From assembly GCA_049718665.1 (NCBI GenBank), contig JBNARO010000004.1, positions 9,043 through 73,042 of the forward strand: 64,000 nt of DNA, in the 5' to 3' direction. Below the pieces are notes generated by a model, which searched no databases, was not told the origin of the DNA, and saw only the letters and a program-made list of their open reading frames with translations. Origin of the DNA: NZ13-RE01 sp049718665 (lineage in GTDB: Bacteria > Dictyoglomota > Dictyoglomia > Dictyoglomales > Dictyoglomaceae). Each line of letters begins with the position of its first letter. The first letter of the stretch is position 1. Both the position numbers and the translations under genes were made by a program. Of this stretch, positions 41,978 to 50,579 are shown one piece after another.

Positions 41978-42922
41978 GAATTCTTCCCATTTTTCAGAAG
42001 ATAATATATTCCCATCCATTTCCCAGGCAATAATCCCTGCTCCCAAAGCGGGAGGAATTTTTAATATTTCTACCTTTGCCTTATCCGCAAAAATATGAAT
42101 TTTTGCAGATATATACTCCTTTAGCCAGGGAGCACCTTTATATAGACTTCCCGCAAGAATTACAGGAGTTTCCTCTTTCATTAATTCTAATTTTTTCATT
42201 AATGCGTATACTCCTTTCACCGTCTCATCTACAATTCTTTCTCCAATTTTTTTTGCTACAAGATCTCCCTCTTCTATAGCTTTAAATAGATATGGGGCAA
42301 GATTTAAAGCCTTATACCGTTCCTCATGATAATAATAAAGTTTCTTTGCTAACTCATCAAAATTATTTACAGAAAAGAATTCTAACACAATTTTTTCCAA
42401 TATTGTTTTTTCTCCTCTCCCATCATAGGATCTAAAAGCATAATGAAGCATCTCTTGAGCTACAGAAGATGCTCCTCCCCAATCTCCAAAAATATATCCT
42501 TCTCCATAGAATCTAAAACTTTTTCCATCTTTTCTTCTTCCATATCCATTAGTTCCCGCACCCATTACTATAATTATTCCCCAATAATCCTTTGTCCCTG
42601 CTCTTAAGGCAATAGCAGTATCATTTTCTATACAGAAATCCTTTGCTATGCTTAGATTTTCTATCTCTTTTTTAAGCATCTCAAAGTCTTCTGGAAAATC
42701 TGCCCCTGCAAGTCCAAAACAAGCTTTTTCAAATTTTATATCTTTTAAATTTCTCTTAGCTCTTTCAATGGCTAAAAGCCAATTTTCCTTTGCACTATTG
42801 ATACCTGCAATCTCATAATTTCCAGGTCCTGACCTTCCAAATCCTATGATTTTCCCCTCTTCATTAAGAATAACCGCCTCAGTTTTACTTCCACCAGCAT
42901 CAATTCCTAAATAATATTTCAT
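41942..42922 (-). CDS. BadF/BadG-type ATPase, N-acetylglucosamine kinase-like
   Basis: A 326-residue protein of the ASKHA superfamily: phosphate-1 motif LGIDAGGSKTEAVI, GLAGADFPEDFEM, an adenosine-site VMGAGTNGYGRR and DWGGASSVAQEML. It resembles eukaryote-type GlcNAc kinase and BadF proteins. It would phosphorylate an aminosugar or sugar inside the cell. Twelve nt upstream on the same strand is a GH4 glycosidase, suggesting that the pair processes one imported glycoside. The exact sugar is not known. Confidence 0.82.
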   Translation of the reverse strand: MKYYLGIDAGGSKTEAVILNEEGKIIGFGRSGPGNYEIAGINSAKENWLLAIERAKRNLKDIKFEKACFGLAGADFPEDFEMLKKEIENLSIAKDFCIENDTAIALRAGTKDYWGIIIVMGAGTNGYGRRKDGKSFRFYGEGYIFGDWGGASSVAQEMLHYAFRSYDGRGEKTILEKIVLEFFSVNNFDELAKKLYYYHEERYKALNLAPYLFKAIEEGDLVAKKIGERIVDETVKGVYALMKKLELMKEETPVILAGSLYKGAPWLKEYISAKIHIFADKAKVEILKIPPALGAGIIAWEMDGNILSSEKWEEFLNFNYNTSETL

Positions 42923-42933
42923 TTTTTCACTCC

Positions 42934-44184
42934 TTATGAAAGTTTTGGAAAATATTCTTTATTTGCTTCTATGAGAGCTGATAAGACCTTTTCAGCTAAG
43001 GTTAATGAAGAAACTAAAGGATGCTGAGCCAGTGCCCAAAGAGCTTTTTTATAAGACCCCTCTATCGCTGACTCTATGGTTAATTCCTCATAGGTTTTTA
43101 CCGCCTGAATAATTCCTCTTACTTCCAGGGGTAGATTTCCAATCACATATCTTTGAATTCTTTCTCCTTCTATATACACAGGAATTTCTACTACGCTGTT
43201 TTGGGGAAGGTCAAAGATTGCTCCTTGATTTGTTATATTTACAATTTGGAATCCTTTTCTTAAACCAAGTAAATGAAATATTAGATTAACTGCAGATTTA
43301 GAATATAAAGCACCCCCTCTTTTTTCCAATTCCTTTGGCTTTTCGTCTAAATTGAGATCTTGATAAAGTTTAAATAAATTTTCTTCTATCTTTACCACCT
43401 CCTCCGCTCTTTTTGGCTTATTTTTTAATTCTTCTACTTTTTCCTCTCTAAAATAAAAATATCTTAAGTAGTAATTTGGGAACATGTTTAAATACTCTAA
43501 TACCTTTCTTTCTTCTTCAGGAAGAAATTCCTTTATTTTATTAAAGGCTTCTTCTGTTCTATCTTTTCCATTGACGAATACTTTTCTCACAAAGGTCAAA
43601 TGATTTAATCCAAAGTAATCTAAGAACACCTCTTCCAAAGAAACATTTAAAATTTTTGCAAAATGGTTTTGAAAATTTATAGCTACATTACATAGTCCTA
43701 AAACTTTGACTTTTGAATATTTTGAAATAGCTTCTGTTATAATTCCAGAAGGATTTGCAAAATTTATTAACCAAGCATTGGGAGAGAATTTTTCTATTTT
43801 TTTAGCAATATTTAAAGCTACAGGAATAGTTCTTAAGGCATTAGCAAATCCTCCAGGTCCTGTGGTTTCTTGTCCTAAAAGATTAAATTGTAAGGGAACA
43901 GTCTCATCAAGAAGTCTTGCTCTTTGTCCACCTACTCTTATTTGATTTATCACAAAATCTGCGTTCTCTAAAGCTTCCTCTAAAAATAAAGTAGTTTTTA
44001 AAATTATATTTGCTTTTTTCTTATTTATTATCCTTTTAGAAAAATCTGCTATAATTTTCAATCTTTCCTCATTTATGTCCATCAAATAAACTTCTAAAGG
44101 AAAAACTTCCATGGAAAGCTCTATAAAGCCTTCCATCAATTCAGGAGTATAGCTACTTCCTCCTCCAATAACTGATATTTTCAT
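42934..44184 (-). CDS. GH4 family 6-phospho-beta-glucosidase-like enzyme
   Basis: A 416-residue NAD- and Mn-dependent glycosidase of family GH4: the NAD motif SVIGGGSSYTPELMEGF, then FVINQIRVGGQRARLLDE, the metal-site Cys in GLCNVAINF and FGLNHLTFV with a conserved His. Members act on phosphorylated or free alpha- or beta-glucosides by an oxidation-elimination route. No PTS is in the window, so the substrate may be an unphosphorylated disaccharide. It is co-directed with a kinase downstream. Confidence 0.88.
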   Translation of the reverse strand: MKISVIGGGSSYTPELMEGFIELSMEVFPLEVYLMDINEERLKIIADFSKRIINKKKANIILKTTLFLEEALENADFVINQIRVGGQRARLLDETVPLQFNLLGQETTGPGGFANALRTIPVALNIAKKIEKFSPNAWLINFANPSGIITEAISKYSKVKVLGLCNVAINFQNHFAKILNVSLEEVFLDYFGLNHLTFVRKVFVNGKDRTEEAFNKIKEFLPEEERKVLEYLNMFPNYYLRYFYFREEKVEELKNKPKRAEEVVKIEENLFKLYQDLNLDEKPKELEKRGGALYSKSAVNLIFHLLGLRKGFQIVNITNQGAIFDLPQNSVVEIPVYIEGERIQRYVIGNLPLEVRGIIQAVKTYEELTIESAIEGSYKKALWALAQHPLVSSLTLAEKVLSALIEANKEYFPKLS

Positions 44185-44277
44185 CTTTTCCCTCCTACTA
44201 AATTTTCATAATGATTATATCAATTATCAAATAAATTGTAAAGAAAATTAATTAATGAGATTTAACTATCTTTATAA

Positions 44278-44307
44278 TTGACATTGTTAATTATGAATGG
44301 ATAAAAT
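44278..44307 (+). promoter_or_regulatory. candidate promoter for the EamA gene
   Basis: TTGACA (44278-44283), an 18-nt spacer and TAAAAT (44302-44307), with the gene starting at 44340. Confidence 0.5.
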
Positions 44308-44339
44308 TCAAGTGTTTAATTTGGAAAGAAGGAGGAAGA

Positions 44340-45188
44340 ATGGAGGAGAAGAAAAAAGCATATTTTTTGCTTCTTATTGGGACTATAGCTATGTCTACAG
44401 CTTCTTTATTCATAAGGTTAACAGAAGCTCCTCCTTTGATTATTGCTACTTATAGGTTAATCATATCTTCTTTAATCCTTCTTTTAATATATAGAGATAG
44501 AATAAAAATAGAGAAAAGTATTTTCCTCTTCCTTATTCTTTCTGGGCTTTCCCTTGGAGTCCATTTCTATACTTGGATTTCTTCGGTTTTTCTAACCTCT
44601 ATAGCTAATGCTGTAGTTTTAGTAAATACCAATCCTCTCTTTGTTGTTTTATTTTCCATTCTATTTGATAAAAAGAGACTACCTTTTTATTATTTTCTCT
44701 CCTTAGCTTTTGTTCTTTTTGGGATGATCTTGATAGCAAATAACAGTTTAAATACTTCTTTGGGAAAAGGAGAACTTCTTGCCCTTATTGCTGGATTTTG
44801 CATGGCTATATATCTATATATAGGGCAAAAATTGTCTGAAAAGATCTCACTTATAAGTTATATTTTTGGAGTCTATGGAACTTCTGCTATATTTCTTTTC
44901 ATTGTTACTCTTTTTTCTCCTTATCCTTTATTCTCTTATCCTTTAAAGAGCTATTTTTGCTTTTTGCTCCTTGCTCTTATTCCTCAACTTTTAGGACATT
45001 CTTCAGTAAATTATGCTTTAAGGATTCTTCCCGCAAGCTCTGTAGCATTAGTAATATTGGGGGAGAATGTTTTTGCAACTTTCTGGGCATATATCTTCTT
45101 AAATGAAACCATCTCTTTTTATCAAGGTTTAGGAATGTTAATGATAACTCTTGCTATTATGTATAATGCTATGAAAGAAAGATCTTAA
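44340..45188 (+). CDS. EamA/DMT-family membrane transporter
   Basis: A 282-residue protein with ten hydrophobic segments in two EamA repeats. Segments such as TIAMSTASLFIRLTEAPPLI at the first helix and the second-repeat LGHSSVNYALRILPASSVAL fit the drug/metabolite transporter family. Substrate is unknown. It has an AAGGAGGAAG ribosome site and its own promoter. It is the only gene of this strand between a GH4 enzyme and a ROK regulator. Confidence 0.85.
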   Translation: MEEKKKAYFLLLIGTIAMSTASLFIRLTEAPPLIIATYRLIISSLILLLIYRDRIKIEKSIFLFLILSGLSLGVHFYTWISSVFLTSIANAVVLVNTNPLFVVLFSILFDKKRLPFYYFLSLAFVLFGMILIANNSLNTSLGKGELLALIAGFCMAIYLYIGQKLSEKISLISYIFGVYGTSAIFLFIVTLFSPYPLFSYPLKSYFCFLLLALIPQLLGHSSVNYALRILPASSVALVILGENVFATFWAYIFLNETISFYQGLGMLMITLAIMYNAMKERS

Positions 45189-45203
45189 ACCTTTGGAAAA
45201 TAT

Positions 45204-46313
45204 TTACCTGTTGAAATGATTGATAAATCCTAAAACTCCCGCACCTAATATAAGGGCATTTTCTCCAAGGTTTGAATAATAAAGGGTAATTTTGGACCTC
45301 AATTGAGGAAATATATTGGGGAGTATGTATTCCTTAAGTTTTTCAGTTATATATCTTAAACCTTCTTTTGGGATGTTCCCTGATACACAGAGGGCTTGAG
45401 GTGGAAAAATTTGAATAACATTTGCCAAAGAAATTCCTAAATATTTTAAGGCTTTTTCTAAACTTTCTATTTTTTTTCCCTTTATAGCAAGATTTAAAAT
45501 CTCGATTATATCTGAAGATTTATTATAATTTTCAATAATAACAGGAATAGATGCAACAGTTTCTAAACACCCCTTCTTCTCACACCAACATTCTTTTCCA
45601 TCTATATCTACAATGGTATGACCTATTTCTCCAATAATTCCATCATATCCATCTAATACTCTATCATTCAAATAAACCCCTAATCCAATTCCTTTACTTA
45701 GTAGAAGATAATAAAAGTTTCTATAATTTCTTCCTTCTCCATACCAATTTTCTGCTAATATCCCAGCATTTGTGTCTTTTTGCATATAAAAAGGCAAAGA
45801 AAAGTTTTTGTTTATAATTTCTTTTAAATTCACATCTTTCCAGTTTAAACTTGTAGATAATATTACTCTGCCAGAGCTAAGTTCAAGAAGTCCTGGGACT
45901 GAGGCTGAAATGGCAACAATTTTGTCTTTAAAAGATTCATATAACTTCTCTATTAAATCCAGAAGATCCTCTATATTTTTCATTTTTACAGAACTACTTT
46001 TTAATATTTCTCCTTGAGGATTTACAATGGCTCCTTTTATGTAGATTCCAGAAAGGTCTAATGCTAAAACTAAAAGTTTAGGATTTATAGAAAGTTTTGT
46101 TGGTCTTCTTCCACGGGATGTATTAACTCTTCCTAATTCTACAATAAAGTTCTTAGAAAGAAGTTCTTCAGTGATCTCTGTAATAGCAGTTTTTGTTAGC
46201 TTTGTAATTCGAGAAAGCTCTGCACGAGATTTTGGTCCCTGTTTCATGAGAACTTCAAGGACCAAATTTTTATTATAGTTTCCCACGTGTTCTGGAGTTC
46301 TTCTTTCTCTCAT
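45204..46313 (-). CDS. ROK-family transcriptional regulator (NagC/XylR type) with zinc motif
   Basis: A 369-residue protein. An N-terminal winged helix (NYNKNLVLEVLMKQGPKSRA, ELSRITKLTKTAITEITEEL) is followed by a ROK sugar-kinase-like domain with GEIGHTIVD and the zinc motif CWCEKKGC. The start is at 46313 (MRERRTPEHVGN), where AAAGGAGA precedes the ATG; an upstream ATG at 46355 overlaps a TATAAT-like -10 box. It is divergent to the Dpp-type transporter 100 nt away, which it most likely represses until its sugar is present. Confidence 0.88.
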   Translation of the reverse strand: MRERRTPEHVGNYNKNLVLEVLMKQGPKSRAELSRITKLTKTAITEITEELLSKNFIVELGRVNTSRGRRPTKLSINPKLLVLALDLSGIYIKGAIVNPQGEILKSSSVKMKNIEDLLDLIEKLYESFKDKIVAISASVPGLLELSSGRVILSTSLNWKDVNLKEIINKNFSLPFYMQKDTNAGILAENWYGEGRNYRNFYYLLLSKGIGLGVYLNDRVLDGYDGIIGEIGHTIVDIDGKECWCEKKGCLETVASIPVIIENYNKSSDIIEILNLAIKGKKIESLEKALKYLGISLANVIQIFPPQALCVSGNIPKEGLRYITEKLKEYILPNIFPQLRSKITLYYSNLGENALILGAGVLGFINHFNR

Positions 46314-46413
46314 ATTTTCTCCTTTTGTAAACCTACTTGACAAATTTTTTCCCATATTATATATTATCCCTAGAAAATTTTAAAGTTATATTGAAGAATT
46401 TTGGAGGCAAAAG

Positions 46414-47457
46414 GTGGGAAAACTTAAAAGAGAATTGAGAAAAATAGCGGGAAGTGTAATATTAAAAAGGTTTTTAAAATCCATCTTTACAATTCTTGTA
46501 GTAGTAACTTTGACTTTCTTTATAATAAGACTCATGCCATCAAATCCAATTCAAATCTATATAAACCAATTAATTTCTCAATATGGAATGACCTATGAAG
46601 AAGCAAAAACCTTAGCAGCATCTTTATTTTCTATTGATCTTAATAGACCTATTATTCTTCAGTATTTAGATTTCCTGAAAAATCTTTTAAAAGGGGATCT
46701 TGGAGTATCTTTCTTATCCCGTGGAACTAAGGTTACTTCAATCATTAAAGAATTTTTACCTTGGACTCTTTTTAGTGTGGGAGTTTCATTATTAATTAGT
46801 TTTACCTTGGGGATTATTCTGGGAATGTTAATTGCATATAAAAGAGGAGGAGTAATAGATTTTATTATTACAAGTCTTGCTTCTATACTGAGTTCTATCC
46901 CTAACTATCTTATTGGAATTATGATTTTGGTTTTTCTTGGGGTTCAATGGAGAATTGTTCCTATTGAGGCTATGAGAGGATCTTTATCTCCTGGAGTAAA
47001 GCCTGGCTTTACATTAACCTTTATAAAAGATGTTTTCTTTCATGCTTCTATGCCCATCTTAACCTATGTTATAAGTACCATTGGTAGTTGGATTCTTACT
47101 ATGAAAAGTAGCACCCTTTCTACCTTAGGAGAAGATTATGTAATGGTAGCAAAGGCAAGAGGACTGAAGGAAAGTAGGATCACCTTTTCTTATGTAGGAA
47201 GAAATGCAATCTTACCTTTATTTACCAGCCTAACTATATCCTTGGGATTTATTGTAGGAGGCTCTGTCCTTATTGAAAGTATATTTGTATATAAAGGGAT
47301 TGGATGGGTCCTTTGGAGTAGCATCCATTCAAGAGATTATCCAGTAATGCAAGGAGTATTTTTGATAATAACCATATCAGTTATTATGGCAAATTTCTTA
47401 GCGGATTTGCTTTATAGTAGGCTTGATCCAAGGATTAGAACTTCTGGAGGTGAATAA
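46414..47457 (+). CDS. Dpp/Opp-type ABC transporter permease (DppB-like)
   Basis: A 347-residue membrane protein with six segments, a large first loop, and the EAA motif AKARGLKESRITFSYVGRNAILP. GTG start at 46414 after GGAGGC. In Thermotoga and related thermophiles this family also imports oligosaccharides such as cello- or mannooligosaccharides. The divergent ROK repressor and nearby GH4 and kinase support a sugar role here. It overlaps the next gene by 1 nt. Confidence 0.87.
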   Translation: MGKLKRELRKIAGSVILKRFLKSIFTILVVVTLTFFIIRLMPSNPIQIYINQLISQYGMTYEEAKTLAASLFSIDLNRPIILQYLDFLKNLLKGDLGVSFLSRGTKVTSIIKEFLPWTLFSVGVSLLISFTLGIILGMLIAYKRGGVIDFIITSLASILSSIPNYLIGIMILVFLGVQWRIVPIEAMRGSLSPGVKPGFTLTFIKDVFFHASMPILTYVISTIGSWILTMKSSTLSTLGEDYVMVAKARGLKESRITFSYVGRNAILPLFTSLTISLGFIVGGSVLIESIFVYKGIGWVLWSSIHSRDYPVMQGVFLIITISVIMANFLADLLYSRLDPRIRTSGGE

Positions 47458-48344
47458 TGGATAAGAAGTTAAGAAAATTTAATCTAATCTTGGGTTCTTT
47501 GAAAGATACTTTTAGATTATTAAAGAGAAATAAAGTAGGCTTTATAGGATTTTTAATTCTTGTTTTTATTATATTAATGTCCTTCATTGGGCCTTATATA
47601 GTTCCCTTTGATACTACATCAAGATTAGATAAGATATATGTAAAACCTTCCTGGGAACATCCTCTTGGGACTGATAGTCAAGGAAGAGACATTTTAAGCC
47701 AAATTGTTCATGGGGGAAGAGATGTCCTTATTGTTGCCTTTCTGACAGGACTTCTTTCTACCTTGATTGCAGTAACTCTTGGTTCTCTAAGTGCCTTTAT
47801 TGGTGGGAGATTTGATTATTTAATTACCAGTTTGGCAGATATTGTTTTAACTATTCCCCATTTTCCTCTTCTTTCTGTTTTAGCTGCTTTTATTAGATTA
47901 AAAAGTTCCTTTATGATAGCCTTTATTCTTGCTCTTCTCTCCTGGCCAGGACTTTTGAGAGCGGTAAGGGCACAAGTTTTATCCATAAAAGAGAGAGATT
48001 TTATAGAAGCTGCAAGAGCCTTAGATTTAGGAACATCCTATATTGTCTTCTCAGAGATCCTTCCCAATATGATGAATTATATTGTTATAAGTTTTATTCT
48101 TTCTATGACTTCTGCAGTGTATGCTCAAGTGGGATTGATACTTTTAGGATTAGTTCCATTGGCAAGCCATAATTGGGGAGTTATGATAAACTTTGCTTGG
48201 ACCAGAGGAGCCATATTTTACAAACATAGTATTTTTTATATCCTTTCTCCTATAATTGCTATTTCTCTTTTTCAATGGTCCTTAATATCCTTTACCCGTT
48301 CCTTAGAAGAAATATTTAATCCAAGATTAGGTCAGGGAGTGTAA
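47457..48344 (+). CDS. Dpp/Opp-type ABC transporter permease (DppC-like)
   Basis: A 295-residue DppC-type permease with the N-terminal LKRNKVGFIGFLILVFIILM anchor, PSWEHPLGTDSQGRDILSQIVHGGRD extracellular segment typical of the family, and an EAA loop (EAARALDLGTSYIVFSEILPN). It partners the DppB-like subunit. The stop codon is 2 nt before the DppD-like start. Confidence 0.88.
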   Translation: MDKKLRKFNLILGSLKDTFRLLKRNKVGFIGFLILVFIILMSFIGPYIVPFDTTSRLDKIYVKPSWEHPLGTDSQGRDILSQIVHGGRDVLIVAFLTGLLSTLIAVTLGSLSAFIGGRFDYLITSLADIVLTIPHFPLLSVLAAFIRLKSSFMIAFILALLSWPGLLRAVRAQVLSIKERDFIEAARALDLGTSYIVFSEILPNMMNYIVISFILSMTSAVYAQVGLILLGLVPLASHNWGVMINFAWTRGAIFYKHSIFYILSPIIAISLFQWSLISFTRSLEEIFNPRLGQGV

Positions 48345-48346
48345 AT

Positions 48347-49345
48347 ATGGAAAGTATTTTGAAAATAGAAGATCTTTATATTGACTACAGGGCAAGAAGA
48401 GGATTAGTTAAGGCTGTAAGAGGAGTTAGTTTAGAAGTATATAAAGGAGAGACTCTTGGTATTATTGGAGAAAGTGGCTCAGGGAAAACTACTCTTGGAC
48501 TTTCTATAATCAAGCTTCTGCCATCCTCTGCACGGATATCTCAGGGGAAAATATGGTATCAAGCTAATGGTAAAAAGTATGAGGTGATTAGTTTAGACGG
48601 TGGTAAATTAAGAAAATTTAGGTGGAAAGAAATTGCTATGGTTTTTCAGTCTGCTTTAAATGCCTTTAATCCTGTAATTAAAATTTGGGACCATATTTTG
48701 GATACTGTAGAGTCTCATGATGTTAAAATAACCAAAGAGGAGTTAAGAACGAAAGTATTAGAACTTTTAAGATTAGTGCAATTAGACCCAGAAAGGGTGT
48801 TGAAATCTTACCCTCATGAACTTTCAGGAGGAATGAGACAAAGAGTATTAATTGCTCTTGCCTTGCTTTTAGATCCCCAGATTGTTATTCTTGATGAACC
48901 TACCACTGCACTGGATATCTTAAGTCAAAGGAGTATATTAGAGCTTTTGAAAAAAATTAAGAAGGAATTGGATCTTACCATAATATTAATATCCCATGAT
49001 CTTTCCTTAGCTGCAGAACTTGCAGACAGAGTTGCGGTTATGTATGCGGGAAGCTTAGTAGAAGTAGGTTCTGTTTATGATATCTTTTATAGACCCCTTC
49101 ACCCATATACTTTAGGACTTATAAAGGCAGTTCCTACAGTTTCTACTTCTTTTAGAGAATTAACATCTATCCCAGGTTCACCTCCAGATTTAATAGACTT
49201 ACCACCAGGATGTAAATTTCATCCAAGATGTGAGTATAAAAAAGAAGAATGTTTAAGAGAGGAGCCTAAGTTAGTTGAGGCCTCTCCTAATCATTATGTA
49301 GCATGCTATAGATGGGAGAAGATAAAAGATGGAAAAAATAATTGA
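48347..49345 (+). CDS. Dpp/Opp-type ABC transporter ATPase (DppD-like)
   Basis: A 332-residue ATPase: Walker A GESGSGKTT, Q-loop MVFQSALNAFNPV, signature LSGGMRQRVLIALALLL, Walker B IVILDEPTTALD and H-loop ISHDLSLAAE. The C-terminal oligopeptide/dipeptide-transporter domain ends with a Cys-rich PPGCKFHPRCEYKKEEC cluster that is characteristic of DppD/OppD. It overlaps the DppF-like gene by 17 nt. Confidence 0.9.
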   Translation: MESILKIEDLYIDYRARRGLVKAVRGVSLEVYKGETLGIIGESGSGKTTLGLSIIKLLPSSARISQGKIWYQANGKKYEVISLDGGKLRKFRWKEIAMVFQSALNAFNPVIKIWDHILDTVESHDVKITKEELRTKVLELLRLVQLDPERVLKSYPHELSGGMRQRVLIALALLLDPQIVILDEPTTALDILSQRSILELLKKIKKELDLTIILISHDLSLAAELADRVAVMYAGSLVEVGSVYDIFYRPLHPYTLGLIKAVPTVSTSFRELTSIPGSPPDLIDLPPGCKFHPRCEYKKEECLREEPKLVEASPNHYVACYRWEKIKDGKNN

Positions 49346-50327
49346 ATTGAAAAATGTTAATAAATTTTTTACTGTTGGTGGAGGATTTTTTAACCCAAAG
49401 AAAACTTTAAGGGTTTTGGAAAATTTGAATTTATCAATTAGAAAAGGAGAGATTCTTTGTCTTGTAGGAGAATCTGGATGTGGAAAGACTACTACAGGAA
49501 AGCTTATTGCGGGACTTATAAAACCTACATCAGGAGAAATATTATTTTATGGAAAAGACATATGGAAAATGGATAAAACCGAATTTAAGAATTATAGAAG
49601 ATCTGTCCAGATTGTTCATCAGGATCCATATTCTTCTCTAAATCCTGTAAAGACTATTTATGATATTCTTAGCGCTCCTTTGTTAAAACATCATATAGTA
49701 AGTAGCAATGGAATATGTGAAGAAAAAATTTCTGAACTTTTAAAGATTGTAGATTTAACTCCTGCCGAAGATTTTATCTATAAATATCCTCATCAGCTTT
49801 CTGGGGGTCAAAGACAAAGGGTTGTCATTGCAAGAGCTTTAACTTTAAATCCAGAATTTATTGTAGCAGATGAAGCGGTATCAATGCTTGATGTGTCAAT
49901 AAGATTGAGCATTATAAAATTACTTCTTTCTTTGAAAGAGAATTTTAACATGACCTTTTTATTTATAACCCATGATCTTGCTATGGCAAAATATTTTGGG
50001 TGGAATGGGAAAATTGCAGTGATGTATCTTGGAAGAATTGTAGAGATGGGACCTACCCCAAGAGTTTTAGAGAATCCATTGCACCCTTATACCAAAGCTC
50101 TTCTCTTGGCAGTACCAGAGGCGGATCCAGAGGTTACAAGGAATAAGAAAGTTATGGAGCTAAGAAGTCTTGACCTTCCGAGTCTTCTAAATCTTCCTCC
50201 TGGATGTAGATTTAGTAATCGTTGTCCATATATGGAACCTGGAAAATGTGATAAGGTAGAGCCAAATCTTTATGAGGTAGAAAAAGAGCATTATGTGGCT
50301 TGTGAATTATACGGAAGGGAAGTATGA
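49329..50327 (+). CDS. Dpp/Opp-type ABC transporter ATPase (DppF-like)
   Basis: A 332-residue ATPase: Walker A GESGCGKTT, signature LSGGQRQRVVIARALT, Walker B FIVADEAVSMLD (Ala in place of the usual Pro after Glu), H-loop ITHDLAMAKY and the C-terminal PPGCRFSNRCPYMEPGKC cluster. It pairs with the DppD-like ATPase to drive the same importer. The last codon overlaps the start of a small membrane protein (ATGA). Confidence 0.9.
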   Translation: MEKIIELKNVNKFFTVGGGFFNPKKTLRVLENLNLSIRKGEILCLVGESGCGKTTTGKLIAGLIKPTSGEILFYGKDIWKMDKTEFKNYRRSVQIVHQDPYSSLNPVKTIYDILSAPLLKHHIVSSNGICEEKISELLKIVDLTPAEDFIYKYPHQLSGGQRQRVVIARALTLNPEFIVADEAVSMLDVSIRLSIIKLLLSLKENFNMTFLFITHDLAMAKYFGWNGKIAVMYLGRIVEMGPTPRVLENPLHPYTKALLLAVPEADPEVTRNKKVMELRSLDLPSLLNLPPGCRFSNRCPYMEPGKCDKVEPNLYEVEKEHYVACELYGREV

Positions 50328-50503
50328 ATTCTGAAGTTTCAAGATCTATTTTTAAAATTGGATTTTTCATATCTTTCCTTTCAGGGATAATGATTCCTTT
50401 CTTGGAAGTTGGGACTGCGACTTTTGTTGTTGATATTTTAGCTTTTATTTCTGGAGCCTTAATTATGATCCTCTCCCTCTTTATAAGGAAATATTTCAGA
50501 TAA
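50324..50503 (+). CDS. small membrane protein, two hydrophobic segments
   Basis: A 59-residue protein starting in an ATGA overlap with the DppF-like gene: two hydrophobic stretches (about IFKIGFFISFLSGIMIPF and VDILAFISGALIMILSLFI) and a basic C-terminus KYFR. No family recognised. The position in a transport operon suggests a role with the transporter complex; this is inference. The overlap and clean reading frame argue that it is real. Confidence 0.6.
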   Translation: MNSEVSRSIFKIGFFISFLSGIMIPFLEVGTATFVVDILAFISGALIMILSLFIRKYFR

Positions 50504-50579
50504 AAGGGAGGTGAGAGTAGTAAAAAATGTTAACATTCTTCTTTCAGATTCCCAAAAATTTAATTAAGGGGGTCAAAAA

